64,000 bases of DNA from an uncultured Paracoccaceae bacterium (GTDB lineage Bacteria; Pseudomonadota; Alphaproteobacteria; Rhodobacterales; Rhodobacteraceae): the NCBI GenBank assembly GCA_947488175.1, contig CANKYO010000002.1:372001-436000 (forward strand). The letters run 5' to 3'. Below are positions 54,860 through 63,436 of this stretch, one piece after another. The notes beneath the pieces were generated by a model. That model did not search any database. It saw only the letters and a list, made by a program, of their open reading frames with translations, and was not told where the DNA came from. The stretch's first letter is position 1. The number at the start of each line of letters is the position of its first letter. Position numbers and translations under genes: made by a program.

Positions 54860-55696
54860 CTATCGGATCTGCCGAACCGACAGGATTTCATAGCGCATCA
54901 GACCACCCCGAAATGACAGGCCGCGCTGGGCGACCTGCGCCTGCAACGTCGCGCGTGCGCCGGTTGTGAGTTCGGCTTCGGCTTCAATTGTATAAACCGG
55001 GCCGCTGCCCTCTACCAGCCAGGCGACGGCGCTGCCAAGCCGTGGCATCGGGCGTCCGGTCGACCGACGCACCAAGATTTCCTCCACATCGCTTGGGCCT
55101 AAACCGGGGATGGATTCCAATACCGTGCGCGATGCGGTGCGCGGGTTCACCTGCGCGGAAAAGTTCAGGGTCGTCAGATACCGGCTTGCGGCAGCCGCTG
55201 TGTCACCATTGAACCCCGCGCGGATCAGGGCTGTGTAGACCGACCCGATAGTGCCATCGGGTTGTTGCGCAAAACCGGCCAACGCGTCCGCAACGGTGAC
55301 CGCGTCAAATGCATCGATCCCCTCAACCTCACCAATCCGGACAAGGGCCGGGGTCAGCACTTGCGACGGGGCCTGCAGGATGTCGATCTTGCCCGCCTCA
55401 TCAATAATGCGATAGGTGACGCGCCCTTCGGCCATTTGCAGGGCGATCGGCGTGCCATCCACCGGGCTGCGAAGCTGATCGGGGTCGATACGACCCAGAT
55501 CCGCCATGGCGACATTCACGCCGCTACGTGCCAATTCCAGCGCGCGGGCGGCACCGACCTCGGCCCTGACATTCAACGCCTCCTGTCGCGCGGTTGACAG
55601 AAAGGCCGAGACGGCCAGCAGAAGGGCCAGCCCGATCCACATAACCGTGATCAGCACATAACCGCGCTGCCCGTATGTTCTGCGGTTCATCTTCAT
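54860..55696 (-). CDS. gspK: Minor pseudopilin GspK
   Basis: A 278-residue tip pseudopilin. The prepilin leader NRRTYGQRG is followed by YVLITVMWIGLALLLAVSA, with Thr instead of Glu at position 5 of the mature chain, as is typical for GspK. The body has the two helix-hairpin-helix-like stretches (VNPRTASRTVLESIPGLGPSDVEEIL) of the family. GspK caps the pseudopilus. The ATG at 55696 overlaps the gspJ stop (ATGA). Confidence 0.87.
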   Translation of the reverse strand: MKMNRRTYGQRGYVLITVMWIGLALLLAVSAFLSTARQEALNVRAEVGAARALELARSGVNVAMADLGRIDPDQLRSPVDGTPIALQMAEGRVTYRIIDEAGKIDILQAPSQVLTPALVRIGEVEGIDAFDAVTVADALAGFAQQPDGTIGSVYTALIRAGFNGDTAAAASRYLTTLNFSAQVNPRTASRTVLESIPGLGPSDVEEILVRRSTGRPMPRLGSAVAWLVEGSGPVYTIEAEAELTTGARATLQAQVAQRGLSFRGGLMRYEILSVRQIR

Positions 55697-56358
55697 CTCA
55701 GATCGCACCGGTCATCCTCCAGCCCGCCAGGTCCCAGTGCAGCCAGACAGGATGTGCTGACTGTTGCGAAAATCCGTGCCGTCAGCATGCGCGCGTCGCC
55801 AACCTCAATCGCGATGGCAGCGGGCAGGCCGTCATCACCACCGCTACCGGTCTCATAGCGCCAGGTGTCGCCAACACTCGCGCCATCGCGCGGTAGCAGA
55901 TACAGGATGCGGATAGGTTCATTCGCACGGACGACTTCCGTTTCCTGTGGGTCGTCCGATGCGATGCGGGCGTCGATCTGCCCGAAATGGCGGGCGGCGA
56001 TCAGGGCATATGTGCTGTCTGAAATCGCCTCGACGCGCAACTCACCGACAAATGCGGGCGTACGACCAGACCCAACCGGTTCGACCACCATGCGTGCGGT
56101 GGTACTCGTTCCGATAAAGCGGGCATCTGTCGCCTCGACGCTGGCAGCCGTCACGCCAGAGGCCCAGCCAACCAGCGCGCGACGGGCCGCCAGCCAGTCG
56201 GCGGCACTTGTTTCCATTGCGGCGGCACGGCGCTCTGACGCCAGCCGCAACCCCCAACTTGCCCCTGTCAGCAGGGCAAGTGTCATTGCGGCAATTGCCA
56301 GTGCCACCAGGGCCTCGGCCATGACAAAGCCAGCCGTTTTCTGACGGCGGCGCATCAT
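55693..56358 (-). CDS. gspJ: Minor pseudopilin GspJ
   Basis: A 221-residue pseudopilin with the cleavage site at KTAG/FVMAEALVALAIAAMTL, Glu at position 5 of the mature protein. The length and place between gspI and gspK identify it as GspJ, which forms the pseudopilus tip with GspI and GspK. Sequence beyond the leader is poorly conserved in this family. Its start overlaps the gspI stop. Confidence 0.8.
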   Translation of the reverse strand: MMRRRQKTAGFVMAEALVALAIAAMTLALLTGASWGLRLASERRAAAMETSAADWLAARRALVGWASGVTAASVEATDARFIGTSTTARMVVEPVGSGRTPAFVGELRVEAISDSTYALIAARHFGQIDARIASDDPQETEVVRANEPIRILYLLPRDGASVGDTWRYETGSGGDDGLPAAIAIEVGDARMLTARIFATVSTSCLAALGPGGLEDDRCDLR

Positions 56359-56753
56359 AATGGCGACTGCGCATAACGGATGGATCGCAGGACAACCGGC
56401 GTTGTCGTCTCCGTCGGGTCAGTCACCGATACCGAGACAAAGATCAGCTCATTGGGATAAATCTCGCCCAATTGCATATCAGCCGTGGGGGTCGCCCCGA
56501 TGATCAGTTCCCACTGCAACCCGTTCTGCGTGCCGGTTTCGACCGTACCAATACGCAAGGGCAGATCAATACCAACACGATCTATCACATTGGTAGCCAG
56601 CAAAACCTTTTCGGCCTGCGCGTTGGCCCGGCGGTCCAGCAAGCTGCCCGTGGACAGGGCACTGTAGAATCCATTGATGATCAGGGCCGCGATGGCCAGT
56701 GCGACAAGGCTTTCGATCAGGGTAAAGCCCCGCATGCGGCCACGGCGGATCAT
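56355..56753 (-). CDS. gspI: Minor pseudopilin GspI
   Basis: A 132-residue pseudopilin with a short leader, cut at RMRG/FTLIESLVALAIAALIING with Glu at mature position 5. The size and the ELIFVSVSVTDP segment suit GspI. The ATG at 56753 overlaps the gspH stop by four bases; the longer frame to 56780 lies inside gspH. Part of the tip complex with GspJ and GspK. Confidence 0.82.
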   Translation of the reverse strand: MIRRGRMRGFTLIESLVALAIAALIINGFYSALSTGSLLDRRANAQAEKVLLATNVIDRVGIDLPLRIGTVETGTQNGLQWELIIGATPTADMQLGEIYPNELIFVSVSVTDPTETTTPVVLRSIRYAQSPL

Positions 56754-57169
56754 TGGACTTCCACCCGACCGGTCAGCCAATCCAACGTCACCGTCGCGAA
56801 ATGATCATCCTTGCTCAGCGTGACAATCAACCCCTCCGATCCACCTGACGGCTCCAGGATCAGTCGGGCCTCATCAGGCTCAATAGTAATGCCTCGTGCG
56901 ATGACATGCGTAGCACCGCCCGCCAGCAATGTGCGGTCACTGGCCGACAGGATCACCTCAACGGGGCGACCCAGTTCCAGCGCCCGCAATCGGGTCTGCT
57001 GCAAAAACAGCCCCATATCTGCGGCCTCGGTGCGAAGCTCGCCGCGCGCCGTGCCGCCAAAACTGACAATACCGATGGCACCCACCATCAGCACGATGGC
57101 GACAGCGACCAGCACTTCCACCGTGGCAAGGCCGCGCGCATTGCGGCGTCTAGCCGGAGATATCCGCAT
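56750..57169 (-). CDS. gspH: Pseudopilin GspH
   Basis: A 139-residue pseudopilin with the cut site RNARG/LATVEVLVAVAIVLMVG, Glu at mature position 5 and Leu instead of Phe at position 1. Region FLQQTRLRALELGRPVEVIL is typical of GspH. The ATG at 57169 overlaps the gspG 3' end by 20 bases; frames reaching 57334 would lie wholly inside gspG. Confidence 0.82.
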   Translation of the reverse strand: MRISPARRRNARGLATVEVLVAVAIVLMVGAIGIVSFGGTARGELRTEAADMGLFLQQTRLRALELGRPVEVILSASDRTLLAGGATHVIARGITIEPDEARLILEPSGGSEGLIVTLSKDDHFATVTLDWLTGRVEVQ

Positions 57170-57605
57170 TGCGCCCCGTTCCGCCGGGTTGGCCATCCGC
57201 CCCCAGCGATATGATCTGCACCTGACCATCCTCGAATTTATAGATAAACGGATTGCCCCAGGCATCTGTGGGCAGCGCACCATCGCGGGTATAAGGGCCG
57301 TTCCATCCCGGAATGCTGCCTGTATCGCTGACAAGGGCGGTCAATCCCTCAGCCTCATTCGGGACACGGCCCGTATCAATGGAAAAGATATCGACCGCCG
57401 CGCGCAACTGATTGATCTGCGCCTCGGTTGTGTCAACCCGCGAGCCCTGCAAGGCACGCATCGCCGCAGGGCCAACCAACCCCACCAACAGGCCCACAAT
57501 GGCAACAGCGACCAGCATCTCGACCAGCGAAAAGCCGACAGTGTGGCGTGTTCTGCGCCTAGAACGAGATCGAATTGACAGACACAATGGCCGAGAAAAG
57601 CGCAT
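57150..57605 (-). CDS. gspG: Major pseudopilin GspG
   Basis: A 151-residue major pseudopilin. The cleavage site HTVG/FSLVEMLVAVAIVG places Glu at mature position 5, and the C-terminal part has TGRVPNEAEGLTALV, DAWGNPFIYKF and SLGADGQPGG, the conserved GspG core with its calcium-binding loop. The leader is long if the ATG at 57605 is used; a TTG at 57587 would give 18 residues. Either start overlaps the gspF end. Confidence 0.9.
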   Translation of the reverse strand: MRFSRPLCLSIRSRSRRRTRHTVGFSLVEMLVAVAIVGLLVGLVGPAAMRALQGSRVDTTEAQINQLRAAVDIFSIDTGRVPNEAEGLTALVSDTGSIPGWNGPYTRDGALPTDAWGNPFIYKFEDGQVQIISLGADGQPGGTGRNADISG

Positions 57606-58788
57606 AAAGGCTGACCCCTACAAGTAGTCCCACAATGATGATCAATGCGGGTTGGAATAGCGCGAGGAAACGTTCCAGGTCACGGTCGGCAGCCTCGCGC
57701 ATTTCTTCCGCCGCCCGTTCGATCATACCGGACAGATCGCCCGTCTCTTCACCAATCCGCACCATCTCCACGGCAGCGGACGGCATGATATTCGCCCCCG
57801 CAAAGGCCGTTGACAATGCTGCACCTGTTTCCACCTCGGATGACACCTTTTTCAAGGCACCTTTGACGCGGCCACCAGGTGCGGTTTCGGCCACAACGCG
57901 CATGGCTTCACTCAGGATCACCTCGCGGCGCAGCAGCGCACCCAGGATGTGCAGGACAATCATGACCTGATTGCGGCCAATGACATTCCGCACCAAGGGT
58001 AGGCGGGATGTCGCCGCTGACAGGATAGGCAGGGCCTTGCCACGACGATGCAGCAGCCACAGGGCGAAGCCACCAACCAGCAAAGCCGTCACGATAAGCG
58101 GCCAGATTGCTGTCAACGCGGCCGAAATGGCAAAGATCGCCCGCCCCAGCACAGGGATCATATCCATCCGATCCTCAACCAGCGGGCGGAACTGGGGGAT
58201 GATAGCGATCATGATCAACCCCACCGAAATCAGGGCAACGACCAGCAACAGGCCGGGATAAAGCAGCCCGGTCATGATGCGGCGGACCAGCATCAGCCGC
58301 TGTTCCAGAATACCGGCGGCGGTCGCCAGCGCCTCTGACAGATCGCCCGAAATCTCGGCCCCGCGTACCAGCGCAAGGGTCGCCGCATCCTCCAAGCCCA
58401 GATGCGTGCGCAGCCCGTCCATAAACCCGCCGCCTTCGCGCATATGCATGCGCAGCGCTGCGGCAGATGCTGAAATGGCACCATCATCGCCTTCCGCCAT
58501 GATCGACAAGGCACGGTCCAGGTTGATCTGACTGCCGGTCAGCTTGGCCAGCCGCGAAATCACTGCCACTTTTTGGCGTTGGGTCAGGTGGCCGACCTTG
58601 CCGCTCCGCTTGGCAGCAACCGGCTCCTTCGGCTTCGACGCCGCAATCTCAATCGGATATAGCCCCTCGGCACGCAGTTTCTGGGTCGCGTGCGCACTGT
58701 CTCGGGCCGCGATCTGACCTTTCTTGCGCTGCCCTTCGCCGTCACGCGCGGTATAATCAAACAGAACGGTCGCAGCCGTATCCGGCAT
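57559..58788 (-). CDS. gspF: Type II secretion inner membrane platform protein GspF
   Basis: A 409-residue platform protein with two repeated cytoplasmic domains and three membrane helices (about 175-200, 222-245, 375-400). Family patterns are DYTARDGEGQRKKGQI at the start, RALSIMAEG and MVRIGEETGDLSGMIERAAE. It couples the GspE ATPase to pseudopilus growth. It follows gspE by two bases. Confidence 0.9.
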   Translation of the reverse strand: MPDTAATVLFDYTARDGEGQRKKGQIAARDSAHATQKLRAEGLYPIEIAASKPKEPVAAKRSGKVGHLTQRQKVAVISRLAKLTGSQINLDRALSIMAEGDDGAISASAAALRMHMREGGGFMDGLRTHLGLEDAATLALVRGAEISGDLSEALATAAGILEQRLMLVRRIMTGLLYPGLLLVVALISVGLIMIAIIPQFRPLVEDRMDMIPVLGRAIFAISAALTAIWPLIVTALLVGGFALWLLHRRGKALPILSAATSRLPLVRNVIGRNQVMIVLHILGALLRREVILSEAMRVVAETAPGGRVKGALKKVSSEVETGAALSTAFAGANIMPSAAVEMVRIGEETGDLSGMIERAAEEMREAADRDLERFLALFQPALIIIVGLLVGVSLYALFSAIVSVNSISF

Positions 58789-58790
58789 GG

Positions 58791-60503
58791 TCAGACCCAG
58801 AATTCGCCGGCGCCGAACACACGGACCAACTCGTTCAATGTCGTCTGACCACGGGTGAACAGGCCAAGTCCTTCAAGGCCCATATTGCGATAGCGGGGCT
58901 TCTGGCCTGATGCAGCCGCCAGTGCTTCGCTTTCATTCATCATTTCAAACAATGCCATGCGGCCGGAATAGCCGGTGTTGTTACAATGCTTGCAGCCCTT
59001 GGCCACATGCGGGGCCCATTTGTCGGGATGACCCAGCGCAGGATCGGCCTGATAAAACGTCTCGGCCAGTGACGCGTAGCTTTCGTTGACGGTCAGATCG
59101 ATCGGCTCAGAACAGTGTTCGCACAAGGTGCGCACCAGCCGCTGCGCCCCAACAAGCCGCAATACGGATTTCAGCAGATAATCCGGCACGCCCATATCAG
59201 CGAGGCGCAAAACAGCCTCGGACGCGCGATTTGTATGAAGGGTCGACAATACAAGGTGACCGGTCAGCGCCGCCCGCACAGCCAGTTCGGCGGTTTCTGC
59301 ATCCCTGATCTCACCCACCATCAGCACATCCGGGTCATGGCGCAGAACCGACCGCAGCGCGCTGGCAAAGGTCCAGCCGAGGTCCGGTTTGATATCAATC
59401 TGGATCAGGCCCGGCGTCTGGATCTCAACGGGGTTTTCGATCGTAATGATTTTGCGGCCCGTTTCGTTCAACTCGGCCAGTGCCGCATGAAGTGTCGTGG
59501 TCTTGCCGCTACCGGTCGGGCCAGTCACCAGAATCAACCCATTGGGCTGATCCAGCGCGGTCATCAACCGATCACGGGCCAGGGCAGGCAGGGCCAGACG
59601 ATCAAGCCGGGCCAGATGCTGGCTGTTATCCAGCAAACGCAGCACCAGCGTCTCTCCATGCACAGTGGGCGCGCTGGCCACACGGATATCAATCGACCGA
59701 CCGGCGGATTTCTGACGGATGCGGCCATCCTGCGGCAGACGACGCTCACTGATATCCATACCGGCCAAAATTTTCAGGCGGGACACGACACCTTCATAAA
59801 GGTGGCGTTCAACAGCCGGGGACTCGACCAGAATACCGTCAACACGCAGGCGGACACGGGGGCCGCTTTCCAGATTTTCGATATGAATGTCCGTGGCTCC
59901 GCTCTCCACGGCTTTGGAAAACAGCGTATCCAGATATTTGACGGTCGGCGCATTATTAGCCAGTTCCATCAGCTTGTCGGTGTCCAGATCACCGTCCGAC
60001 AGCATGATGACGTCAGCACTTGGGTGCTCAGCCGTCTCTGATTCGGCGGCGGCGGCCTCGCTCCGGGCCAGGGCCGCCTCGATATCGCGATCGGTCGATA
60101 CTGCAAAATCAATGTCATCGCCAAAGATCATGCGCAGGGCCTGGCGGACCTGCTGGGCCATCGGATTGGCCATGGCAATCCGGGGGCGGCCAGCGTCCGA
60201 GATCGAAAGTAACGCCACACTGTTCCGTTTCATATAGTCCAGCGACAGGCGGTCATCGCTTGGCAGGCGCTCTGGGAAATCATCCAGCTTTATCAGGGGT
60301 AAATTGTTGGTTTCCGCAACCGTTTCAGCCCAGGCACTTTGGGACACGATACCAAGACGGTCCAGCACAACGCGCACTGGCTGGCCAGTGGACGAACTGA
60401 TCTGGCGGGCCTTGATCACATCATTGGCCGCCAATGTGCCGTCCTGCAGAAAGCGGGCGGGGATCTCAATATCGTCCAGATGAACCGTTAATACGCGTGC
60501 CAT
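58791..60503 (-). CDS. gspE: Type II secretion ATPase GspE
   Basis: A 570-residue hexameric ATPase powering the pseudopilus. An N1E-type domain comes first; then Walker A GPTGSGKT at 328-335, Walker B DVLMVGEIRD at 392-401 and the His box TGHLVLSTLHT at 414-424. A zinc site is formed by Cys461, Cys464, Cys504 and Cys507. It is the first gene of the operon and so marks its promoter in the 278-base gap before the divergent DUF1800 gene. The first 160 residues would normally contact GspL, which is not encoded here. Confidence 0.93.
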   Translation of the reverse strand: MARVLTVHLDDIEIPARFLQDGTLAANDVIKARQISSSTGQPVRVVLDRLGIVSQSAWAETVAETNNLPLIKLDDFPERLPSDDRLSLDYMKRNSVALLSISDAGRPRIAMANPMAQQVRQALRMIFGDDIDFAVSTDRDIEAALARSEAAAAESETAEHPSADVIMLSDGDLDTDKLMELANNAPTVKYLDTLFSKAVESGATDIHIENLESGPRVRLRVDGILVESPAVERHLYEGVVSRLKILAGMDISERRLPQDGRIRQKSAGRSIDIRVASAPTVHGETLVLRLLDNSQHLARLDRLALPALARDRLMTALDQPNGLILVTGPTGSGKTTTLHAALAELNETGRKIITIENPVEIQTPGLIQIDIKPDLGWTFASALRSVLRHDPDVLMVGEIRDAETAELAVRAALTGHLVLSTLHTNRASEAVLRLADMGVPDYLLKSVLRLVGAQRLVRTLCEHCSEPIDLTVNESYASLAETFYQADPALGHPDKWAPHVAKGCKHCNNTGYSGRMALFEMMNESEALAAASGQKPRYRNMGLEGLGLFTRGQTTLNELVRVFGAGEFWV

Positions 60504-60781
60504 GTGCCTGCCATCCTAAGTCGCCCACCCAGATAAGCATGTGCCGGAATAAACCGATCGGCCCTGACTCGCAATTGAATGTTCGGAAATCTGTCAGAAC
60601 TGTGGCGCACTGTTCCCCAAACTAGCGGTAATGCGACGCATATCTGCTTGATTGTTCCAAGTGTTGTTTGAGGCATTGGCGGAAACAGGCTCAGAATGGC
60701 GCGCGGCATCACGGGCTTTTGACAGGTTAACGGTTGACCCATAGGCAATCTGTCAACGCAACGTTCCAACCGGGGGACAGT
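60504..60781. promoter_or_regulatory. Divergent promoter region between gspE and the DUF1800 gene
   Basis: These 278 bases separate the type II secretion operon from the DUF1800/DUF1501 genes and must drive both. GGGGGA before 60782 is the ribosome site of the DUF1800 gene. I cannot name promoter boxes or a clear operator, and I find no small gene. Confidence 0.4.
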
Positions 60782-63400
60782 ATGACGAATTACAAGGTAG
60801 CTTCTTGGCTAGTTTCGACTGCCGCAACAGTGGCGCTGATGTCGATGGCATCAGCCGAAACGCAGGCAAATGTTTCATCAGTGACCGTGACAGAGGTGAC
60901 GAAAGTGGCGTCAGGCGCCACCGAAGCCAATAGTCTTCTGCGCAAATGGACACTCCCTGCCGCTGGAACATTTGCCTTCCATGCGCCTGCCAATTCCGGC
61001 GTGCAAATCAAGATTGACGGTCAGGTGATTGTCGATGCCACCGGCGAACGGCTGCAGGAAGTCGGGCAACCGATCACGGGTATTATCACCCTTCAAGCCG
61101 GTGATCACGCGATCGAACTGACGGGCGTCACCGCCGACCATCCGCTTCTGGGTCAGATCACGGTCAGCCCTGTCGGCAGTGAGCCGCAGTCGATCATTTC
61201 ACAAACTGCCGCACTCGAGGCGACAGAGGCTGCGACCATCGCGGCATCCCGCGCGGCAGTTGATCCGACGGCGGCGCCGATCACCAACAGCACACCCGCC
61301 ACAACAACGGCAACCGCGACAACCCCGTTCTCAATCGGGGGCGGATCTTCCAGAGTACAACAGGTCGCCTCGGCATCAGCCGCGGCTCAGGCACCGGCAA
61401 CGGTCAGCACGCAAACTGCATCCGTCTTGGCGCCATCAGGCAATGGGCAGACAATGCAGCGGGGTGCATTGGCATCTTCTATCGGGCGTTTGGGGTCGAT
61501 CGGATCAGTGCCGATGGTCCCGGCAGCATTGGGCAGTGGCAATGGCGGGGGCGGTTCGTCCGGCAACCCCGGCAACCCGAACCCACCGCCGCCTCCACCG
61601 CCACCTCCCCCACCGCCACCGCCACCAATGGACAGCGTCGTGATCTCGCCGCTGACCCCACCGGCCAATGTGACGCTGACCAGCGCGGTCGAACTGACAG
61701 CGGCAGGTAATGCGGCAGGGCAGGTCGCCAATACCGGTGGGACCCTGTTCGGGGCGGTGATGGATAGCTCTGTATATGACATAGTAAATGTGGTCGTTTC
61801 GCCCTCGGATCGCACCACAACTGTGGACGTCGGGCCGGAGACTGGTCAATTTGCAGTCCGGCTTTTTGAAGAAGACTTCGCACAAGGCGCAGAAGTAACT
61901 GTTACGCTGACGGGTGGATCCAGTTCAGTAGCCGAAGTCGCTTCAGCGCCTGTCAACTACACCGTAACCGGTGTGGCACCAACGGACGGAGCGACCCAAG
62001 CGCTCTCCCGTATGGCATTCGGTCCGACGCCCGCACTTTATGCCCGCATCCGCGGCATCGGGTTTGAGGCTTACGTCGAAGAACAGCTCAGCCCGGCCAC
62101 GGTAGATGACCGGGGTTTTGAATCGACGCAACCCCAGCGTCTGCTCAAGCCGAACACCAGAAATGGCGGCGAAATGCTGCGGTCGATCATGGCCTACGAG
62201 ATTTCTCGCGCCGCGTTCAGCCAGAAGCAGCTGCAAGAGGTCATGGGCCAGTTCTGGATGAACCATTTCCACGCGGTCACCAAAGACACCGACATGTTCC
62301 AGCAGAACATTGACGACCGGGAATTCTTCCGCCAGAACGCGCTTGGCAACTTTGAAGACATGCTGCTCTACAGCGCGCGCAGCCCGCTGATGTCGCAATA
62401 TCTGGACAACGACCAGAACCGTCGTGGCCGGATTAACGAAAACTACGGTCGCGAGATCATGGAGCTGTCGACCGTTGGCGTCGATGCTGGTTACGGCCCC
62501 GAAGATGTGATCGCCGTATCGCGGATCTTCACCGGCTGGGCCTACCGCCGCACCAACCCCAATGCAGAAGGTGTCGCATCAGAATACGAGTTCGAGTTCT
62601 TCCCGGACCGGCATGATGTGGACGACAAGACCATTCCATTCCTTGGCATCACCATCGACGGACGCTCTGGTGAAGAAGGTGTCCAGGAAGGCGAAGAGCT
62701 GGTCTCGATCCTGGCCCAGCATCCGATGACACGCACCCGTATCTGCGGCAAGATCGTCCGACTGCTTGTAGCCGACAATCCACCTGCCAACCTCACACAG
62801 GCCTGTGCAGCGGCATGGGAAAGCACCGGGGGCGAAATTGCACCCATGCTGCGTGCGATCCTGCTTGATCCGACCTACCGCCAGAACGTCGAATATCAGC
62901 GCTCAAAGGGCAAAACCCCTGTCGAATACGCGATTTCGTCGATCCGGGCCTTTGGTGCCACGCCAAGCGGCAGCACCGAACAGGTGGAACGGTTCTATCG
63001 CGGGTTCAATCAAGTCTTCGAAGACGCGGGCATGGATCCGGTTCGCTTCCCGCTCCCAACTGGTCTGCCAGAGGTCGCGACAGCCTGGAACAACTCGGCC
63101 TCGATGATCGCGGCCTATCGCAAGATGACCGAGATCACCCGCGATCCTGACCGCTACGGGCTTGACCTGATGGACGGCATCAATGACGCAGGTCTCGAAT
63201 CCGCCGAAGAGGTTGCCAGCTACATGCTGACCGTGGCCACAGCCGACCGGTTCTCGGAGGAAGAATTCGACGCCGTGCTTGAGGCACTCAAAGGGTCCGA
63301 CGGCATCTTTGAACCCCGGACACCGGGCAATGATGAAACGCGGGCATTGCGCCGGGCCATGGGCATGATCGTGGTCACGCCAAGCTTCCAACTGCAGTAA
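60782..63400 (+). CDS. Exported DUF1800 family protein
   Basis: An 872-residue secreted protein. A signal peptide (about 1-28, ending ASA) is followed by a beta-rich domain (about 30-140), an alanine/threonine-rich low-complexity stretch, a glycine-rich segment, 15 consecutive prolines (about 271-285), an Ig-like segment (about 290-400), then DUF1800 (about 405-872) with ALSRMAFGPTP, FWMNHFHAV, NYGREIMELSTVGV and FTGWAYRR. DUF1800 function is not known. It is paired, as usual for the family, with a DUF1501 gene downstream and is divergent from the secretion operon. The ATG at 60782 has GGGGGA upstream. Confidence 0.87.
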   Translation: MTNYKVASWLVSTAATVALMSMASAETQANVSSVTVTEVTKVASGATEANSLLRKWTLPAAGTFAFHAPANSGVQIKIDGQVIVDATGERLQEVGQPITGIITLQAGDHAIELTGVTADHPLLGQITVSPVGSEPQSIISQTAALEATEAATIAASRAAVDPTAAPITNSTPATTTATATTPFSIGGGSSRVQQVASASAAAQAPATVSTQTASVLAPSGNGQTMQRGALASSIGRLGSIGSVPMVPAALGSGNGGGGSSGNPGNPNPPPPPPPPPPPPPPPMDSVVISPLTPPANVTLTSAVELTAAGNAAGQVANTGGTLFGAVMDSSVYDIVNVVVSPSDRTTTVDVGPETGQFAVRLFEEDFAQGAEVTVTLTGGSSSVAEVASAPVNYTVTGVAPTDGATQALSRMAFGPTPALYARIRGIGFEAYVEEQLSPATVDDRGFESTQPQRLLKPNTRNGGEMLRSIMAYEISRAAFSQKQLQEVMGQFWMNHFHAVTKDTDMFQQNIDDREFFRQNALGNFEDMLLYSARSPLMSQYLDNDQNRRGRINENYGREIMELSTVGVDAGYGPEDVIAVSRIFTGWAYRRTNPNAEGVASEYEFEFFPDRHDVDDKTIPFLGITIDGRSGEEGVQEGEELVSILAQHPMTRTRICGKIVRLLVADNPPANLTQACAAAWESTGGEIAPMLRAILLDPTYRQNVEYQRSKGKTPVEYAISSIRAFGATPSGSTEQVERFYRGFNQVFEDAGMDPVRFPLPTGLPEVATAWNNSASMIAAYRKMTEITRDPDRYGLDLMDGINDAGLESAEEVASYMLTVATADRFSEEEFDAVLEALKGSDGIFEPRTPGNDETRALRRAMGMIVVTPSFQLQ

Positions 63401-63436
63401 TTGCCAGTCCGACCAAAGGGTATGGAGTAAGACACT

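Noticed and set aside
59115..60041. 308-residue plus-strand frame opposite gspE
   Set aside because: It is a shadow of the GspE ATPase core, with no ribosome site or motif.
61585..61629. Proline codon run as a mobile or CRISPR-like repeat
   Set aside because: It is a coding low-complexity linker in frame with the DUF1800 protein, with no spacer structure.
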